Positions 15,803 to 23,994 of a stretch of DNA of 35,663 bases are shown here, piece by piece. The notes beneath the pieces are model-generated. The model saw only the letters and a list, made by a program, of their open reading frames with translations. It searched no databases and was not told where the DNA came from. Numbering within the stretch: position 1 is the first letter of the stretch; each line of letters opens with the position of its first letter. A program made the position numbers and the translations under genes. Origin of the DNA: JAWWPY01 sp964412845 (lineage in GTDB: Bacteria > Actinomycetota > Actinomycetes > Streptosporangiales > Streptosporangiaceae); contig CAYPQM010000064.1 of assembly GCA_964412845.1 (NCBI GenBank), positions 1 through 35,663 of the forward strand, read 5' to 3'.

Positions 15803-17047
15803 ATGGCCCTTGAGACGTCGGCCGACTCACCTGTCCCGGTGCGTACCGTCATGCGCCTGGTCGGTGACTGGATCGGCCGTCTCGGGCGGATCTGGGTCGA
15901 AGGGCAGATCGCCGAGCTGACCAGGCGTGGCAGCACCGCGTTCCTGACCCTCCGCGACCCGATCGCCGCGGTATCGGTCCGGGTGATCTGCCCGCGCGGC
16001 GTCCTCGACGCGACGGACCCGCCGCCCGCCGAGGGGGCCAGGGTCCTGGTCTGGGCAAAACCTGACTTCAACGCGGCCAAAGGGTCATTTTCGCTGTCCG
16101 CCGTTGAGATCCGCGCCGTTGGCATCGGTGAGCTCCTCGCCCGGCTGGAACGGCTGCGGCGGGCCCTGGCCGCCGAGGGCCTTTTCGCCGCGGAACGCAA
16201 ACGGCGGCTGCCGTTCCTGCCCGGACAGATCGGCCTGATCTGCGGGCGCGACTCGGCCGCGGAAAGGGACGTCCTCCGCAACGCCGCCCGGCGCTGGCCT
16301 GCGGTGCGGTTCCGGGTGGAGCAGGTCGCGGTCCAGGGCGGGCACGCCGTCACCGAGGTCATCGACGCTTTGCAGCGCCTCGACGCCGACCCAGAGGTTG
16401 AGGTGATCATCATTGCCCGCGGCGGCGGGTCGATCGAGGACCTGCTGCCGTTCTCCGACGAATCCCTCGTCCGGGCCGTGGCCGCCTGCCAGACCCCCGT
16501 GGTCAGCGCCATCGGGCACGAGCAGGATGCGCCACTGCTGGACCACGTCGCCGACGTCCGCGCGTCCACCCCCACCGACGCGGCCCGGCGGGTGGTCCCC
16601 GACGTGGCCGAACAGCTCGCGCTCATCGCCCAGTTGCGCGGCCGGGCCCGCAACTGCGTGCGCGGCCGGCTGGACCGCGAATCGTCATGGCTGGCGGGCC
16701 TGCGGTCCAGGCCCGCGCTGGCCTCCCCGCTCCGTGAGGTGGAGCGCCGCCAGGAACAGGTGCTCGCCCTGGCGCAGCGGGCGCAACGGTGCCTGTCCGC
16801 CCGGCTGGACCGGGCCCATGACGATGTGGCCCACACCAGGGGGCGGCTGCTGGCCTTGTCCCCAGCGGCGACACTGCGCCGGGGTTACGCGATCGTCCAG
16901 CACGGCGACGGCACGGTGGTGCGCGCCGCGGCGGAGGTAGCCGGCGGCGAGAGGCTCAGCGTCCGGTTCGCGGAGGACCACCTGACGGTGCTGGCCGAAA
17001 CGACCGATGACTCCGAAGCGGCCCAGGCCACCCCGACGGGTGCCTGA
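15803..17047 (+). CDS. xseA: Exodeoxyribonuclease VII large subunit
   Basis: A 414-residue protein. The N-terminal OB-fold (VRTVMRLVGDWIGRLGRIWVEGQIAELTRRGSTAFLTLRD, residues 13-52) binds single-stranded DNA. The catalytic domain includes GLICGRDSAAERDVLRNAARRWPAVRF, VIIIARGGGSIEDLLPFSDESLVRAV, and SAIGHEQDAPLLDHVADVRASTPTDAA. A C-terminal coiled-coil tail (about 265-370) recruits XseB, and the family end motif LRRGYAIV is present. With XseB it forms the ssDNA exonuclease VII. ATG 15803 matches the family N-terminus but has no ribosome-binding site. Unusually, the small subunit does not follow directly: an acyltransferase gene lies between. Confidence 0.96.
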   Translation: MALETSADSPVPVRTVMRLVGDWIGRLGRIWVEGQIAELTRRGSTAFLTLRDPIAAVSVRVICPRGVLDATDPPPAEGARVLVWAKPDFNAAKGSFSLSAVEIRAVGIGELLARLERLRRALAAEGLFAAERKRRLPFLPGQIGLICGRDSAAERDVLRNAARRWPAVRFRVEQVAVQGGHAVTEVIDALQRLDADPEVEVIIIARGGGSIEDLLPFSDESLVRAVAACQTPVVSAIGHEQDAPLLDHVADVRASTPTDAARRVVPDVAEQLALIAQLRGRARNCVRGRLDRESSWLAGLRSRPALASPLREVERRQEQVLALAQRAQRCLSARLDRAHDDVAHTRGRLLALSPAATLRRGYAIVQHGDGTVVRAAAEVAGGERLSVRFAEDHLTVLAETTDDSEAAQATPTGA

Positions 17048-17140
17048 CAAATATCTTCGCCGCATTTCCAGCCTCGCGTTTCTTCCCGGACCGAAGTGGC
17101 GAAGAACACTGCATTGCTGTAAGCCGGGGGGGACCAGCAA

Positions 17141-18997
17141 GTGCCAGCGCAGATCATGCCGAAAGGGCCCAGTAAGGGGCGCGCGCCGGGGCTGGATGGT
17201 GTCCGGGCCCTGGCCGTGCTCGCGGTCCTGGCCTTTCACGAGCAATTCGCCGCGTTTCCTGGGGGATTTCTCGGAGTTGATATCTTTTTCGTGCTCAGCG
17301 GGTACCTGATCACCGACCTGCTCGCCACTCAATGGGACCGCCACCGGCGGCTTGACCTGCCGGCCTTCTGGATCCGGCGAGCCCGCAGGCTGTTTCCCGC
17401 CCTCGCGGTCGTGCTGGTCACCGTGACGGCCGCGGTGGCCGTGATCGCACCGGGCCAGCTCGGCGCACTCCGGCCGGCGCTGGTCGCGGCCGTGACGTAC
17501 TCCAGCAACTGGTGGCAGGCGGCGCAGCACCGGTCGTACTTCGCGGCGTTCGGCTCGCTGCCCCCGGTGCAGCACCTGTGGTCGCTGGCCATCGAGGAGC
17601 AGTTCTACCTGCTGTGGCCGCTGGTCTTGCTCGCGGTGCTGCTGACCTGCCACGACCGGCGGCTGCGGGCCGGCGTCGCCTGGCTGGGGGCGGTGGCATC
17701 GGCGGCGGCCATGGCCGCCATCTACCTGCCGGGCGCGGACCCCTCCCGGGTCTACTACGGCACGGACACCCACGCGTCCGCCCTGCTCATCGGCGCCGCG
17801 CTCGCCCTGACCTGGCCGCTGCGGCAGGTGCAGACGGCGCGGCGCGCGAACGCGGCCCGCGCCGACGCCGCGGGCCTGGCCGGGATCGCCGTGCTCGGCT
17901 GGGCCATCGGCCACTTCTCCGGCCCGGATCCCGCCCTGTACCCGGCCGGCCTGTTCGCCGCGGCACTGGCCGCTGGGGGCCTGGTGATAGCGGCCGCGGC
18001 CCCGGGATCGGTCGGCGGGATGCTCGGCTGGCGGCCGTTGCGCTGGGTGGGTGTTCGCTCTTATGGCATCTACCTGTGGCACTGGCCGGTGATCGCGCTG
18101 ACATCGGCTGTCGCGGGGCCGGGAGCCACCGGCATCGGGATCGCGGCGATCGAGACGGCGACAGCGATCATGCTGGCCGCCGCTTCCTGGCGATGGATAG
18201 AAAACCCGATTATCCATAACGGTTTCCGGGCCACTGCCTCGGCCCGCTACCGGGTCGTCGCCCAGTCGGTCGCGACCGCGCGGCAGTCGCCGGCCCGCGC
18301 ATTGCCCGCGGTCGTCATGGTCATAGCGCTTACCGTGGCCTGCACCGCGGGATACGGGGTGCTGAACGCGCCGCCGTCAGGCGGCTTGCAGCAGCAGATC
18401 ACCAGGGGGGTGCACGTCAGCGCGGCCACCCAGGCGGCCACCCAGCAGTCGGCCCCCGGGAGCGGGCACGGCGCGCGGCGGGCGACCCGGCGGAAGATCC
18501 GCGGCTCGATGGTCACCGCCGTCGGCGACTCCGTGATGCTCGCGGCGGCACCGCAGTTGCAGCGCGCGCTCCCCGGCATCTACATCAACGCGCAGGTGAA
18601 CCGACAGATGAGCGCGGGCCTGGCGCTGATCCAGGGCCTCGCCGGGGACGGCGAACTCCGCCACGTGGTTGTCGTCGGGCTCGGCACCAACGGGACCGTG
18701 ACGGCCGGGCAGGTCCGCGAGTTGCTCGCGTTGATCGGCCGCTCCCGAAGGCTGGTGCTGGTCAACACCTTCGTGCCGCGGCCCTGGCAGAACAGTGACA
18801 ACGTGGTGCTGGCCGCCGCGGCCCGGCCCGCCGCCGGTGCGGTGCTGGCCAACTGGCAGGCGGCCATCGAGCAGCACACCAGCCTGCTGTGGCCCGACCA
18901 GGTGCATCCGCGGCCGCCCGGCGCGGTGCTCTACGCCCGGATGGTGGCCTCAGCCGTGCAGGCAACGCGATACCTGCCGGGAAGGCTGGCCGGCTAA
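17141..18997 (+). CDS. Acyltransferase-3 membrane protein with C-terminal SGNH domain (OafA/YrhL type)
   Basis: A 618-residue fusion. The start is GTG 17141, with a G-rich element about 8 nt upstream. Residues about 15-360 form the acyltransferase-3 domain of about ten membrane helices. It carries the early GLDGVRALAVLAVLAFHEQF motif (likely catalytic His), GGFLGVDIFFVLSGYLIT, FWIRRARRLFPAL and LWSLAIEEQFYLLWPL. One more helix (about 385-405) leads to an extracytoplasmic SGNH domain with GDSVMLAA, GLGTNGTV and the catalytic-type DQVH. Such proteins O-acylate cell-envelope polysaccharides or glycolipids. The substrate here is unknown. It sits between xseA and xseB, ending 2 bp before the likely xseB start, so xseB may be translationally dependent on it. 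Confidence 0.9.
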   Translation: MPAQIMPKGPSKGRAPGLDGVRALAVLAVLAFHEQFAAFPGGFLGVDIFFVLSGYLITDLLATQWDRHRRLDLPAFWIRRARRLFPALAVVLVTVTAAVAVIAPGQLGALRPALVAAVTYSSNWWQAAQHRSYFAAFGSLPPVQHLWSLAIEEQFYLLWPLVLLAVLLTCHDRRLRAGVAWLGAVASAAAMAAIYLPGADPSRVYYGTDTHASALLIGAALALTWPLRQVQTARRANAARADAAGLAGIAVLGWAIGHFSGPDPALYPAGLFAAALAAGGLVIAAAAPGSVGGMLGWRPLRWVGVRSYGIYLWHWPVIALTSAVAGPGATGIGIAAIETATAIMLAAASWRWIENPIIHNGFRATASARYRVVAQSVATARQSPARALPAVVMVIALTVACTAGYGVLNAPPSGGLQQQITRGVHVSAATQAATQQSAPGSGHGARRATRRKIRGSMVTAVGDSVMLAAAPQLQRALPGIYINAQVNRQMSAGLALIQGLAGDGELRHVVVVGLGTNGTVTAGQVRELLALIGRSRRLVLVNTFVPRPWQNSDNVVLAAAARPAAGAVLANWQAAIEQHTSLLWPDQVHPRPPGAVLYARMVASAVQATRYLPGRLAG

Positions 18998-18999
18998 GT

Positions 19000-19236
19000 T
19001 TGACCCCCGTGACCGCCGACCGGCTTCCGTACGAGAAGGCCCGTGATGAGCTCACCGACGTGGTGAAGCGGCTTGAGGCGGGCGGGCTGACCCTGGAGCA
19101 GTCGCTCGACCTGTGGGAGCGTGGCGAGCGGCTCGCCGCGATCTGCGAGGAGTGGCTCGAAGGTGCCCGGGCCCGGCTCGCCGCCGCGGTAGCCGACCGC
19201 AAACCGGACCAGGACGAGGCGGACGCCCCCTTCTGA
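19000..19236 (+). CDS. xseB: Exodeoxyribonuclease VII small subunit
   Basis: A 78-residue protein. The family core is PYEKARDELTDVVKRLEAGGLTLEQSLDLWERGERLAAICEEWLEGARARL, the two-helix hairpin that binds the XseA tail; an acidic C-terminus follows. Start: TTG 19000, two bases after the acyltransferase stop and with GGGAAGG at about 13 nt, or GTG 19009 three codons later. A much longer upstream extension in this frame lies inside the acyltransferase gene and is not family-like. It is separated from xseA by almost 2 kb. Confidence 0.93.
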   Translation: MTPVTADRLPYEKARDELTDVVKRLEAGGLTLEQSLDLWERGERLAAICEEWLEGARARLAAAVADRKPDQDEADAPF

Positions 19237-19318
19237 GCACCGGCTCTGGTTCAGCAGGCCACCCGTCTTGCTCGGGATGAGCTGGATCACCTTTCCGCCC
19301 GGTCAAGCAGGCCGAACC

Positions 19319-20059
19319 TCAGCCGATGGCGGCTCCCACCAGCTGACCGACCCCGAAGGTCACGGCCATGGCCAGCGCGCCACCGATAACCAGGCGGGCG
19401 ACAGCCGGCCCCTTCCTGGCCGCGCCGAGTTGCGCGCTCACCACACCGGTCACCGCGAGCGCGAGCAGGACCACCGCGAAGGTAACCCCGACACGAGCTC
19501 CCACCGGCGGGAGCAGAATGGCGACCAGCGGCAGCAGCGATCCCAGCGTGAACGCGACCGCCGACGCGCCGGCCGCATGCCAGGGATTGGTCAGCGCCTG
19601 CGGATCGATCCCCAGCTCGGCGTCCGCGTGCGCGGCGAAGGCATCCTTGGCGGTCAGCTCCTCGGCCACTTGCCGTGCCGTCTCAGGCCTGAGGCCCCTC
19701 GCCACGTACAACCCAGCCAGTTCGTCGAGCTCCTGCCCGGGATACTGGGCGATCTCGGCCCGCTCCTTGGCCAGCAGAGCGCGCTCTGTGTCGCGCTGGC
19801 TGCTCACCGAAACGTACTCGCCCAACGCCATCGACACCGCCCCGGCAACCAACCCGGCGATACCCGCGGTGAGGATCGGCCCGGTCGCCGCCGTCGCGCC
19901 AGCCACACCCACCACCAGACCGGCGGTCGACACAATGCCGTCGTTGGCCCCCAAAACCCCGGCCCGCAGCCAATTGAGCCGCCCCGCCATCCCCCCACCG
20001 TGCGGCTCAGCCGCATGCGCAGCTGGGGCACCGCTCCCTGAATCGTCGAAGGTGTTCAC
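19319..20059 (-). CDS. VIT1/CCC1-family metal transporter
   Basis: A 246-residue membrane protein of the vacuolar-iron-transporter family, which moves Fe2+ or Mn2+ across membranes in exchange for protons. The signatures are LNWLRAGVLGANDGIVSTAGLVVGVAGA (helix 1 with the N-D-G motif) and AGAVSMALGEYVSVSSQRDTERALLAKERAEI (helix 2 leading into the cytoplasmic metal-binding helices). These are followed by a cytoplasmic segment (about 85-155) and three further helices. The start is GTG 20057-20059; a GGAGG is present about 15 nt upstream, rather far. It is convergent with xseB, and a TetR gene lies upstream on the same strand. Confidence 0.93.
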   Translation of the reverse strand: MNTFDDSGSGAPAAHAAEPHGGGMAGRLNWLRAGVLGANDGIVSTAGLVVGVAGATAATGPILTAGIAGLVAGAVSMALGEYVSVSSQRDTERALLAKERAEIAQYPGQELDELAGLYVARGLRPETARQVAEELTAKDAFAAHADAELGIDPQALTNPWHAAGASAVAFTLGSLLPLVAILLPPVGARVGVTFAVVLLALAVTGVVSAQLGAARKGPAVARLVIGGALAMAVTFGVGQLVGAAIG

Positions 20060-20139
20060 GATTTACTGGTCACATCCTCCGGATAAAGGGCAGATCCGCC
20101 CCGCCCTCGCGGCATGGGGGGACCAGCCGGCTTCCGAGC

Positions 20140-20745
20140 TCAGGGGCTGCCGATCCCGGACAGCACCTGCAGGACTCCGTCGGCGAGCCGCGCGGCCCGC
20201 CCGGCGTCCTCGCCGAGTGAGACTTCCGCGACGGCCAGCATCAGCGCGCCGGTCATCACCACTGCCAGCGGCTCGTCCAGCGGCTCCGCGCTGCGCGCGA
20301 AGAAGTCGGCGTTCTTGTCCGCCCACTCGCGCAGCCGCTGGCGCATCAGCAGGTCAAACCCGGGCGGACCGTCCCCGCGCACGAACAGCCGGGACAGTTC
20401 GCGTTCCTCGATGCACCCGTCCAGGTACGCCCGCGCGCCGGCCAGGAACAACTGCTTGGAGTCGGTCACACCCGCGTCCCGGGCCCCGCGCACGGCGTCG
20501 CGGGCCCGCTGCACCTGACTTTGGTGGAAGTCCTCGAACAGGGTGAAGTACAGGTCAGCCTTACCGGTGAAGTGATGGTAAAGACTGCCTACGCTGGCGC
20601 CCGCCTGGGCCACCACGTCGGTCACCCCGGCCTGGGCATAGCCGACCGACGTGAAGACGTCACGGGCGGCCGCCATCAGCGCCGCCCGGGTCGCCGCGCC
20701 GCGCTCGGTGGTCGCCGCGATACGCTCGGGGATGTCAGTTGTCAT
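20140..20745 (-). CDS. TetR-family transcriptional regulator
   Basis: A 201-residue protein starting at ATG 20743-20745. The N-terminal DNA-binding domain includes RAALMAAARDVFTSVGYAQAGVTDVVAQAGASVGSLYHHFTGKADLYFTLF (residues about 19-69), with the recognition helix at SVGSLYHHF. A helical ligand-binding domain follows, with one Cys in YLDGCIEERE. Its target and ligand are unknown. It is divergent from glpX, separated by 107 bp, and lies 80 bp upstream of the VIT-type gene on the same strand, so either could be its target. Confidence 0.92.
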   Translation of the reverse strand: MTTDIPERIAATTERGAATRAALMAAARDVFTSVGYAQAGVTDVVAQAGASVGSLYHHFTGKADLYFTLFEDFHQSQVQRARDAVRGARDAGVTDSKQLFLAGARAYLDGCIEERELSRLFVRGDGPPGFDLLMRQRLREWADKNADFFARSAEPLDEPLAVVMTGALMLAVAEVSLGEDAGRAARLADGVLQVLSGIGSP

Positions 20746-20852
20746 ACGCCTGCGCAGCGCTCCTCACGGTCGGCTGCTCCAGGGGACAAGATTACGCCTG
20801 CCCGTGAGATACCTGAGATCGCAGTACGGCCACCCAGGGAAGGCCTTTTTAT

Positions 20853-21911
20853 ATGACCGAAAACCTGGCCAGCGACACGGAATCCGGACAGCACGGTCAA
20901 GTCGCCGCACCCGAACCAGGTCGGCGGGCACCCGACCGGAACCTGGCCCTGGAACTCGCCCGGGTCACCGAGGCCGGCGCGATGGCCGCCGCCCGCTGGG
21001 TGGGCCGCGGTGACAAGAACGGCGCGGACGGCGCGGCCGTGCACGCCATGCGGCTGCTGATCAACTCGGTGTCGATGCAAGGCGTGGTGGTCATCGGCGA
21101 GGGCGAGAAGGACCACGCGCCCATGCTCTACAACGGCGAGCAGGTCGGTGACGGCACCGGCCCGCTGTGCGACGTGGCCGTCGACCCGATCGACGGCACT
21201 CGCCTCACGGCGAACGGCATGCCCAACGGAATCTCGGTGCTGGCGGTCAGCGCGCGGGGTTCGATGTATGACCCGTCAGCCGTCTTCTACATGTCCAAGC
21301 TGGTCACCGGGCCAGCCGCGGCGGACGTGGTCGACATCGAAGCGCCCGCGGCCGACAACATCGCGGCGGTCGCCCGGGCCAAGGGCGGCTCATCGCACGA
21401 CGTCACGGTGGTCATCCTGGACCGGCCGCGGCACGCCAAGCTCATCGAGGAAGTCAGGGCGGCCGGCGCCCGGATCAAGCTGATCATGGACGGCGATGTG
21501 GCCGGGGCCATCATGGCCGCCAGGGAGGGCACCGGGATCGACCTGCTGCTCGGGGTCGGCGGCACCCCGGAAGGCATCATCACCGCCTGCGCGATCAAGT
21601 GCCTGGGCGGGGTCATCCAGGCCCGGCTGGCCCCGCGCGACGACGCCGAGCGCGACCGCGCGATTGCCGCGGGCCACGACCTTGGGCACGTGCTCACCAC
21701 CGACGACCTGGTCACCTCGGAAGACGCGTTCTTCGCCGCTACCGGCATCACCGACGGCGAGCTGCTGGCCGGCGTGCGGTACCGGGCGGGCGGCGCCACC
21801 ACCCACTCGCTGGTCATGCGCGCGCGATCGGGCACCATCCGGACCATCCAGAGCGAGCACAAGCTGTGGAAGCTCCGTGCCTACAGTTCGGTCAACTTCG
21901 ACGGGGACTGA
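20853..21911 (+). CDS. glpX: Class II fructose-1,6-bisphosphatase
   Basis: A 352-residue cytoplasmic enzyme that hydrolyses fructose-1,6-bisphosphate to fructose-6-phosphate in gluconeogenesis. Metal and substrate motifs of the GlpX family are visible: WVGRGDKNGADGAAVHAMR, VVIGEGEKDHAPMLYNGE (acidic metal ligands), DVAVDPIDGTRLTANGMPN (the D-P-I-D-G-T signature), LIMDGDVAGAI and LLLGVGGTPEGIITACAIKCLGG. The first about 35 residues are a polar extension. ATG 20853 is preceded by GGGAAGG at about 9 nt. Length and motifs are complete. It is probably transcribed alone; the next gene is convergent, with a hairpin between. Confidence 0.97.
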   Translation: MTENLASDTESGQHGQVAAPEPGRRAPDRNLALELARVTEAGAMAAARWVGRGDKNGADGAAVHAMRLLINSVSMQGVVVIGEGEKDHAPMLYNGEQVGDGTGPLCDVAVDPIDGTRLTANGMPNGISVLAVSARGSMYDPSAVFYMSKLVTGPAAADVVDIEAPAADNIAAVARAKGGSSHDVTVVILDRPRHAKLIEEVRAAGARIKLIMDGDVAGAIMAAREGTGIDLLLGVGGTPEGIITACAIKCLGGVIQARLAPRDDAERDRAIAAGHDLGHVLTTDDLVTSEDAFFAATGITDGELLAGVRYRAGGATTHSLVMRARSGTIRTIQSEHKLWKLRAYSSVNFDGD

Positions 21912-21933
21912 CTGACCGGCTCAGCCGGCTACA

Positions 21934-21955
21934 GCCGGGCCGTTCTACGGCCGGC
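21934..21955. terminator. Bidirectional hairpin between glpX and the DUF1707 gene
   Basis: GCCGGGCCGT-tct-ACGGCCGGC: a 9-bp stem with a single bulged G. It starts 22 bp after the glpX stop and overlaps the stop codon of the convergent DUF1707 gene. Confidence 0.65.
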
Positions 21956-22547
21956 GTCGGGGGAACAGGCCTCCGCGACGGCGGGGCTGCGGCGTTTGCA
22001 CGTGCACCCGCCCGGCGACCACGACAGTGCGAAGCTCGATCACCGGCACACCGGGGGCGGGCACCGCCTGGGTTCCGGCGACTGCCCGGCGGCTCGTCGG
22101 GCCCCGGCCTGTCAGGCTGCCGTAGACCACGGCGACCCCGGCCGGCACGAGCAGGTGGACCTGACCGCCGATCGCGGTCGCGTACACGATCGTGCGGTTG
22201 GCCTGTAGCAGCGCATCCCGCAGGTCCAGCACGACCTGGCCGCCGACAGCGGTCACGGCCAGCCGGTCAGGGACCACCCACCGCCCGTCCCGCCGCTCCC
22301 GGCTGAAGAAGGCGCTGACGGCCCGCGAAGTGTCCAGGCGCAGCGGCTGCGCCGACGGCAGCGCCAGATCCCTGGTGAGCACCGCAAGATCTCCCAGCGT
22401 GCGGGCAGCGTAAGCCTGCTGGACGCGCTCGGCATGCTCGTCCAGGGTTAGCCGGCCATCGCCGGCTGCTTCGCCGAGCGCCGCCACCACCCGCTCCCGG
22501 TCAGCGTCGGAAGCACGCAGGTCGCGTGGGGCGGGACGGGAGTTCAC
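21945..22547 (-). CDS. DUF1707 domain protein
   Basis: A 200-residue protein; the start is GTG 22545-22547. The N-terminal DUF1707 (SHOCT-like) domain is clear: LRASDADRERVVAALGEAAGDGRLTLDEHAERVQQAYAARTLGDLAVLTRDL (residues about 10-61). The C-terminal half, from about 85, repeats short strands such as VTAVGGQVVLDLRDALLQANRTIVYATAIGGQVHLLVPAGVAVVYGSLTGRG. This is the beta-helical pattern of LiaF-type C-terminal domains. There is no membrane segment. It ends in a basic tail, RRRGGLFPRRRP. Its function is unknown; the family is common in actinomycetes. Confidence 0.85.
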   Translation of the reverse strand: MNSRPAPRDLRASDADRERVVAALGEAAGDGRLTLDEHAERVQQAYAARTLGDLAVLTRDLALPSAQPLRLDTSRAVSAFFSRERRDGRWVVPDRLAVTAVGGQVVLDLRDALLQANRTIVYATAIGGQVHLLVPAGVAVVYGSLTGRGPTSRRAVAGTQAVPAPGVPVIELRTVVVAGRVHVQTPQPRRRGGLFPRRRP

Positions 22548-22683
22548 CCCACGAAGATATCCGGCCTTGACGCCGGCCGGCCGGATCCCTAGCCTGACGC
22601 GGAAACACCTCCGGCCTCAGGCCGCAGGCCGCTGCGACGCGGCCGGGCTCCAGCCATCGCCGGGCGAGACCAGGGAGCGGCGA

Positions 22684-23940
22684 ATGAACGGTGACGGCAC
22701 GCGTCCCCGCGGTGAGCGCGACCGCCGCGGCCGGGTGGCCACGGCGGCGGCGTTCTTCATCCAGGGCCTCTGTTTCGCCGTGGTCGTCACCCGGGTGTCC
22801 GTGCTGCAGGACAAGTTCCACCTGTCCAACGGGCAGCTCACCATCGTGCTGCTGATTGTCCCGGTGATCGCCGGGGTGGGCAGCGTGCTGTCCGGGCCGC
22901 TGGCGGCCAGGGTCGGCAGCGCCACCGTGCTGCGCGTCGCCCAGCCCCTGGTCTGCCTCACCCTCCCGGCCATCGGGTTCGCCAGCACGCTGGCCGAGCT
23001 CTACCTGGCCGTGGCCTTGTTCGGCCTCGTGGTCGGGATGGTGGACGCGACCATGAACATGCAGGGCGCGGTCACCGAGAAGCGTTACGGGTACAGCATC
23101 ATCACCGCCTTCTACGGGTTCTGGAGCATGGCCGGGATCCTCGGCGGGCTCTGGAACGCCGCCGCGGGCAAGCTTGGGCTGTCGCTGGGTGCCGCGTTCA
23201 GCATCGCCGCGGCAGTGGGCCTGGCTGGGTCGCTGATCACCGGGCGGGCCTTGTTCGGCAAGTCCGAGGATGTCGCGCCGGTCTCGGAGGCCGCCGCCAA
23301 GAAGGCGGGCATCTCGATCCCGTGGCGGCCGATCATCCTGCTCGGCGTCGCCATGGGCTGCATGTACGTCGGGGATGCCGCGATCTCGAACTTCAGCTCG
23401 GTGTATATGGACAAGGTGCAGCACGGCAGCAAGGCACTGCTCCCCCTCGCCTACGCCGCCTACCAGGCGATGATGGTGGCCGGCCGGGCCATCGGCGACC
23501 ACACCGTGCGGCGGTTCGGCGCCGCGACTGTGGTGCGGGCTGGTGCCGTGGTCGCCGGGGTCGGGCTGCTCTGCGTGGTGCTGGCGCCCTCGGCCTACCT
23601 GGCCATCGGCGCGTTCGCGCTGACCGGGCTCGGCTTCTGCGTGGTGCCGCCGCAGTGCTTCTCGGCCACCCACCGGCTCGACCCGACCGATTCTGGTCTC
23701 GCCATCTCCCGGGTCAACGTCTTCAACTACCTGGGGTTCGTGTTCGGCGCGGCGCTGGCCGGGGGCATCGCCGGCGGCGTGGGCGGCGCCGCCGGCTGGC
23801 GCGCCGCGTACGCCGCGCCGCTGGTGCTCACCGCGGTCATCGTCGCGCTGGCCCGCGGGTTCGACCCGAAACCGGCGCCCGGCCCGGACAGTGACACAGT
23901 CGCGGCGGCGGAACCAGAGGCCGGCGCCGCAGCAGCCTGA
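22684..23940 (+). CDS. MFS transporter (12-helix, YbjJ-like)
   Basis: A 418-residue membrane protein. ATG 22684 (MNGDGTRPRGERD) has AGGGAG 6 nt upstream; earlier in-frame codons are not protein-like. Twelve hydrophobic segments are apparent from residue 20 onwards. MFS hallmarks include LSGPLAARVGSATVLR after helix 2 and a central loop FGKSEDVAPVSEAAAKKAGISIPW. The helix-7/8 region reads GCMYVGDAAISNFSSVYMDKVQHGS, with GRAIGDHTVRRFG beyond it. It resembles the fucose/YbjJ-like branch. The substrate is unknown. It is convergent with the large secreted protein gene. Confidence 0.85.
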   Translation: MNGDGTRPRGERDRRGRVATAAAFFIQGLCFAVVVTRVSVLQDKFHLSNGQLTIVLLIVPVIAGVGSVLSGPLAARVGSATVLRVAQPLVCLTLPAIGFASTLAELYLAVALFGLVVGMVDATMNMQGAVTEKRYGYSIITAFYGFWSMAGILGGLWNAAAGKLGLSLGAAFSIAAAVGLAGSLITGRALFGKSEDVAPVSEAAAKKAGISIPWRPIILLGVAMGCMYVGDAAISNFSSVYMDKVQHGSKALLPLAYAAYQAMMVAGRAIGDHTVRRFGAATVVRAGAVVAGVGLLCVVLAPSAYLAIGAFALTGLGFCVVPPQCFSATHRLDPTDSGLAISRVNVFNYLGFVFGAALAGGIAGGVGGAAGWRAAYAAPLVLTAVIVALARGFDPKPAPGPDSDTVAAAEPEAGAAAA

Positions 23941-23994
23941 CCCCCGCAGGCCTGCGCTGGATACCGTTGTGGCCTCCGGCCGGCAGGTCAGCCG

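Noticed and set aside
16685..18217. 510-codon minus-strand frame across xseA and the acyltransferase
   Set aside because: Spans two convincing plus-strand genes and has no domain features.
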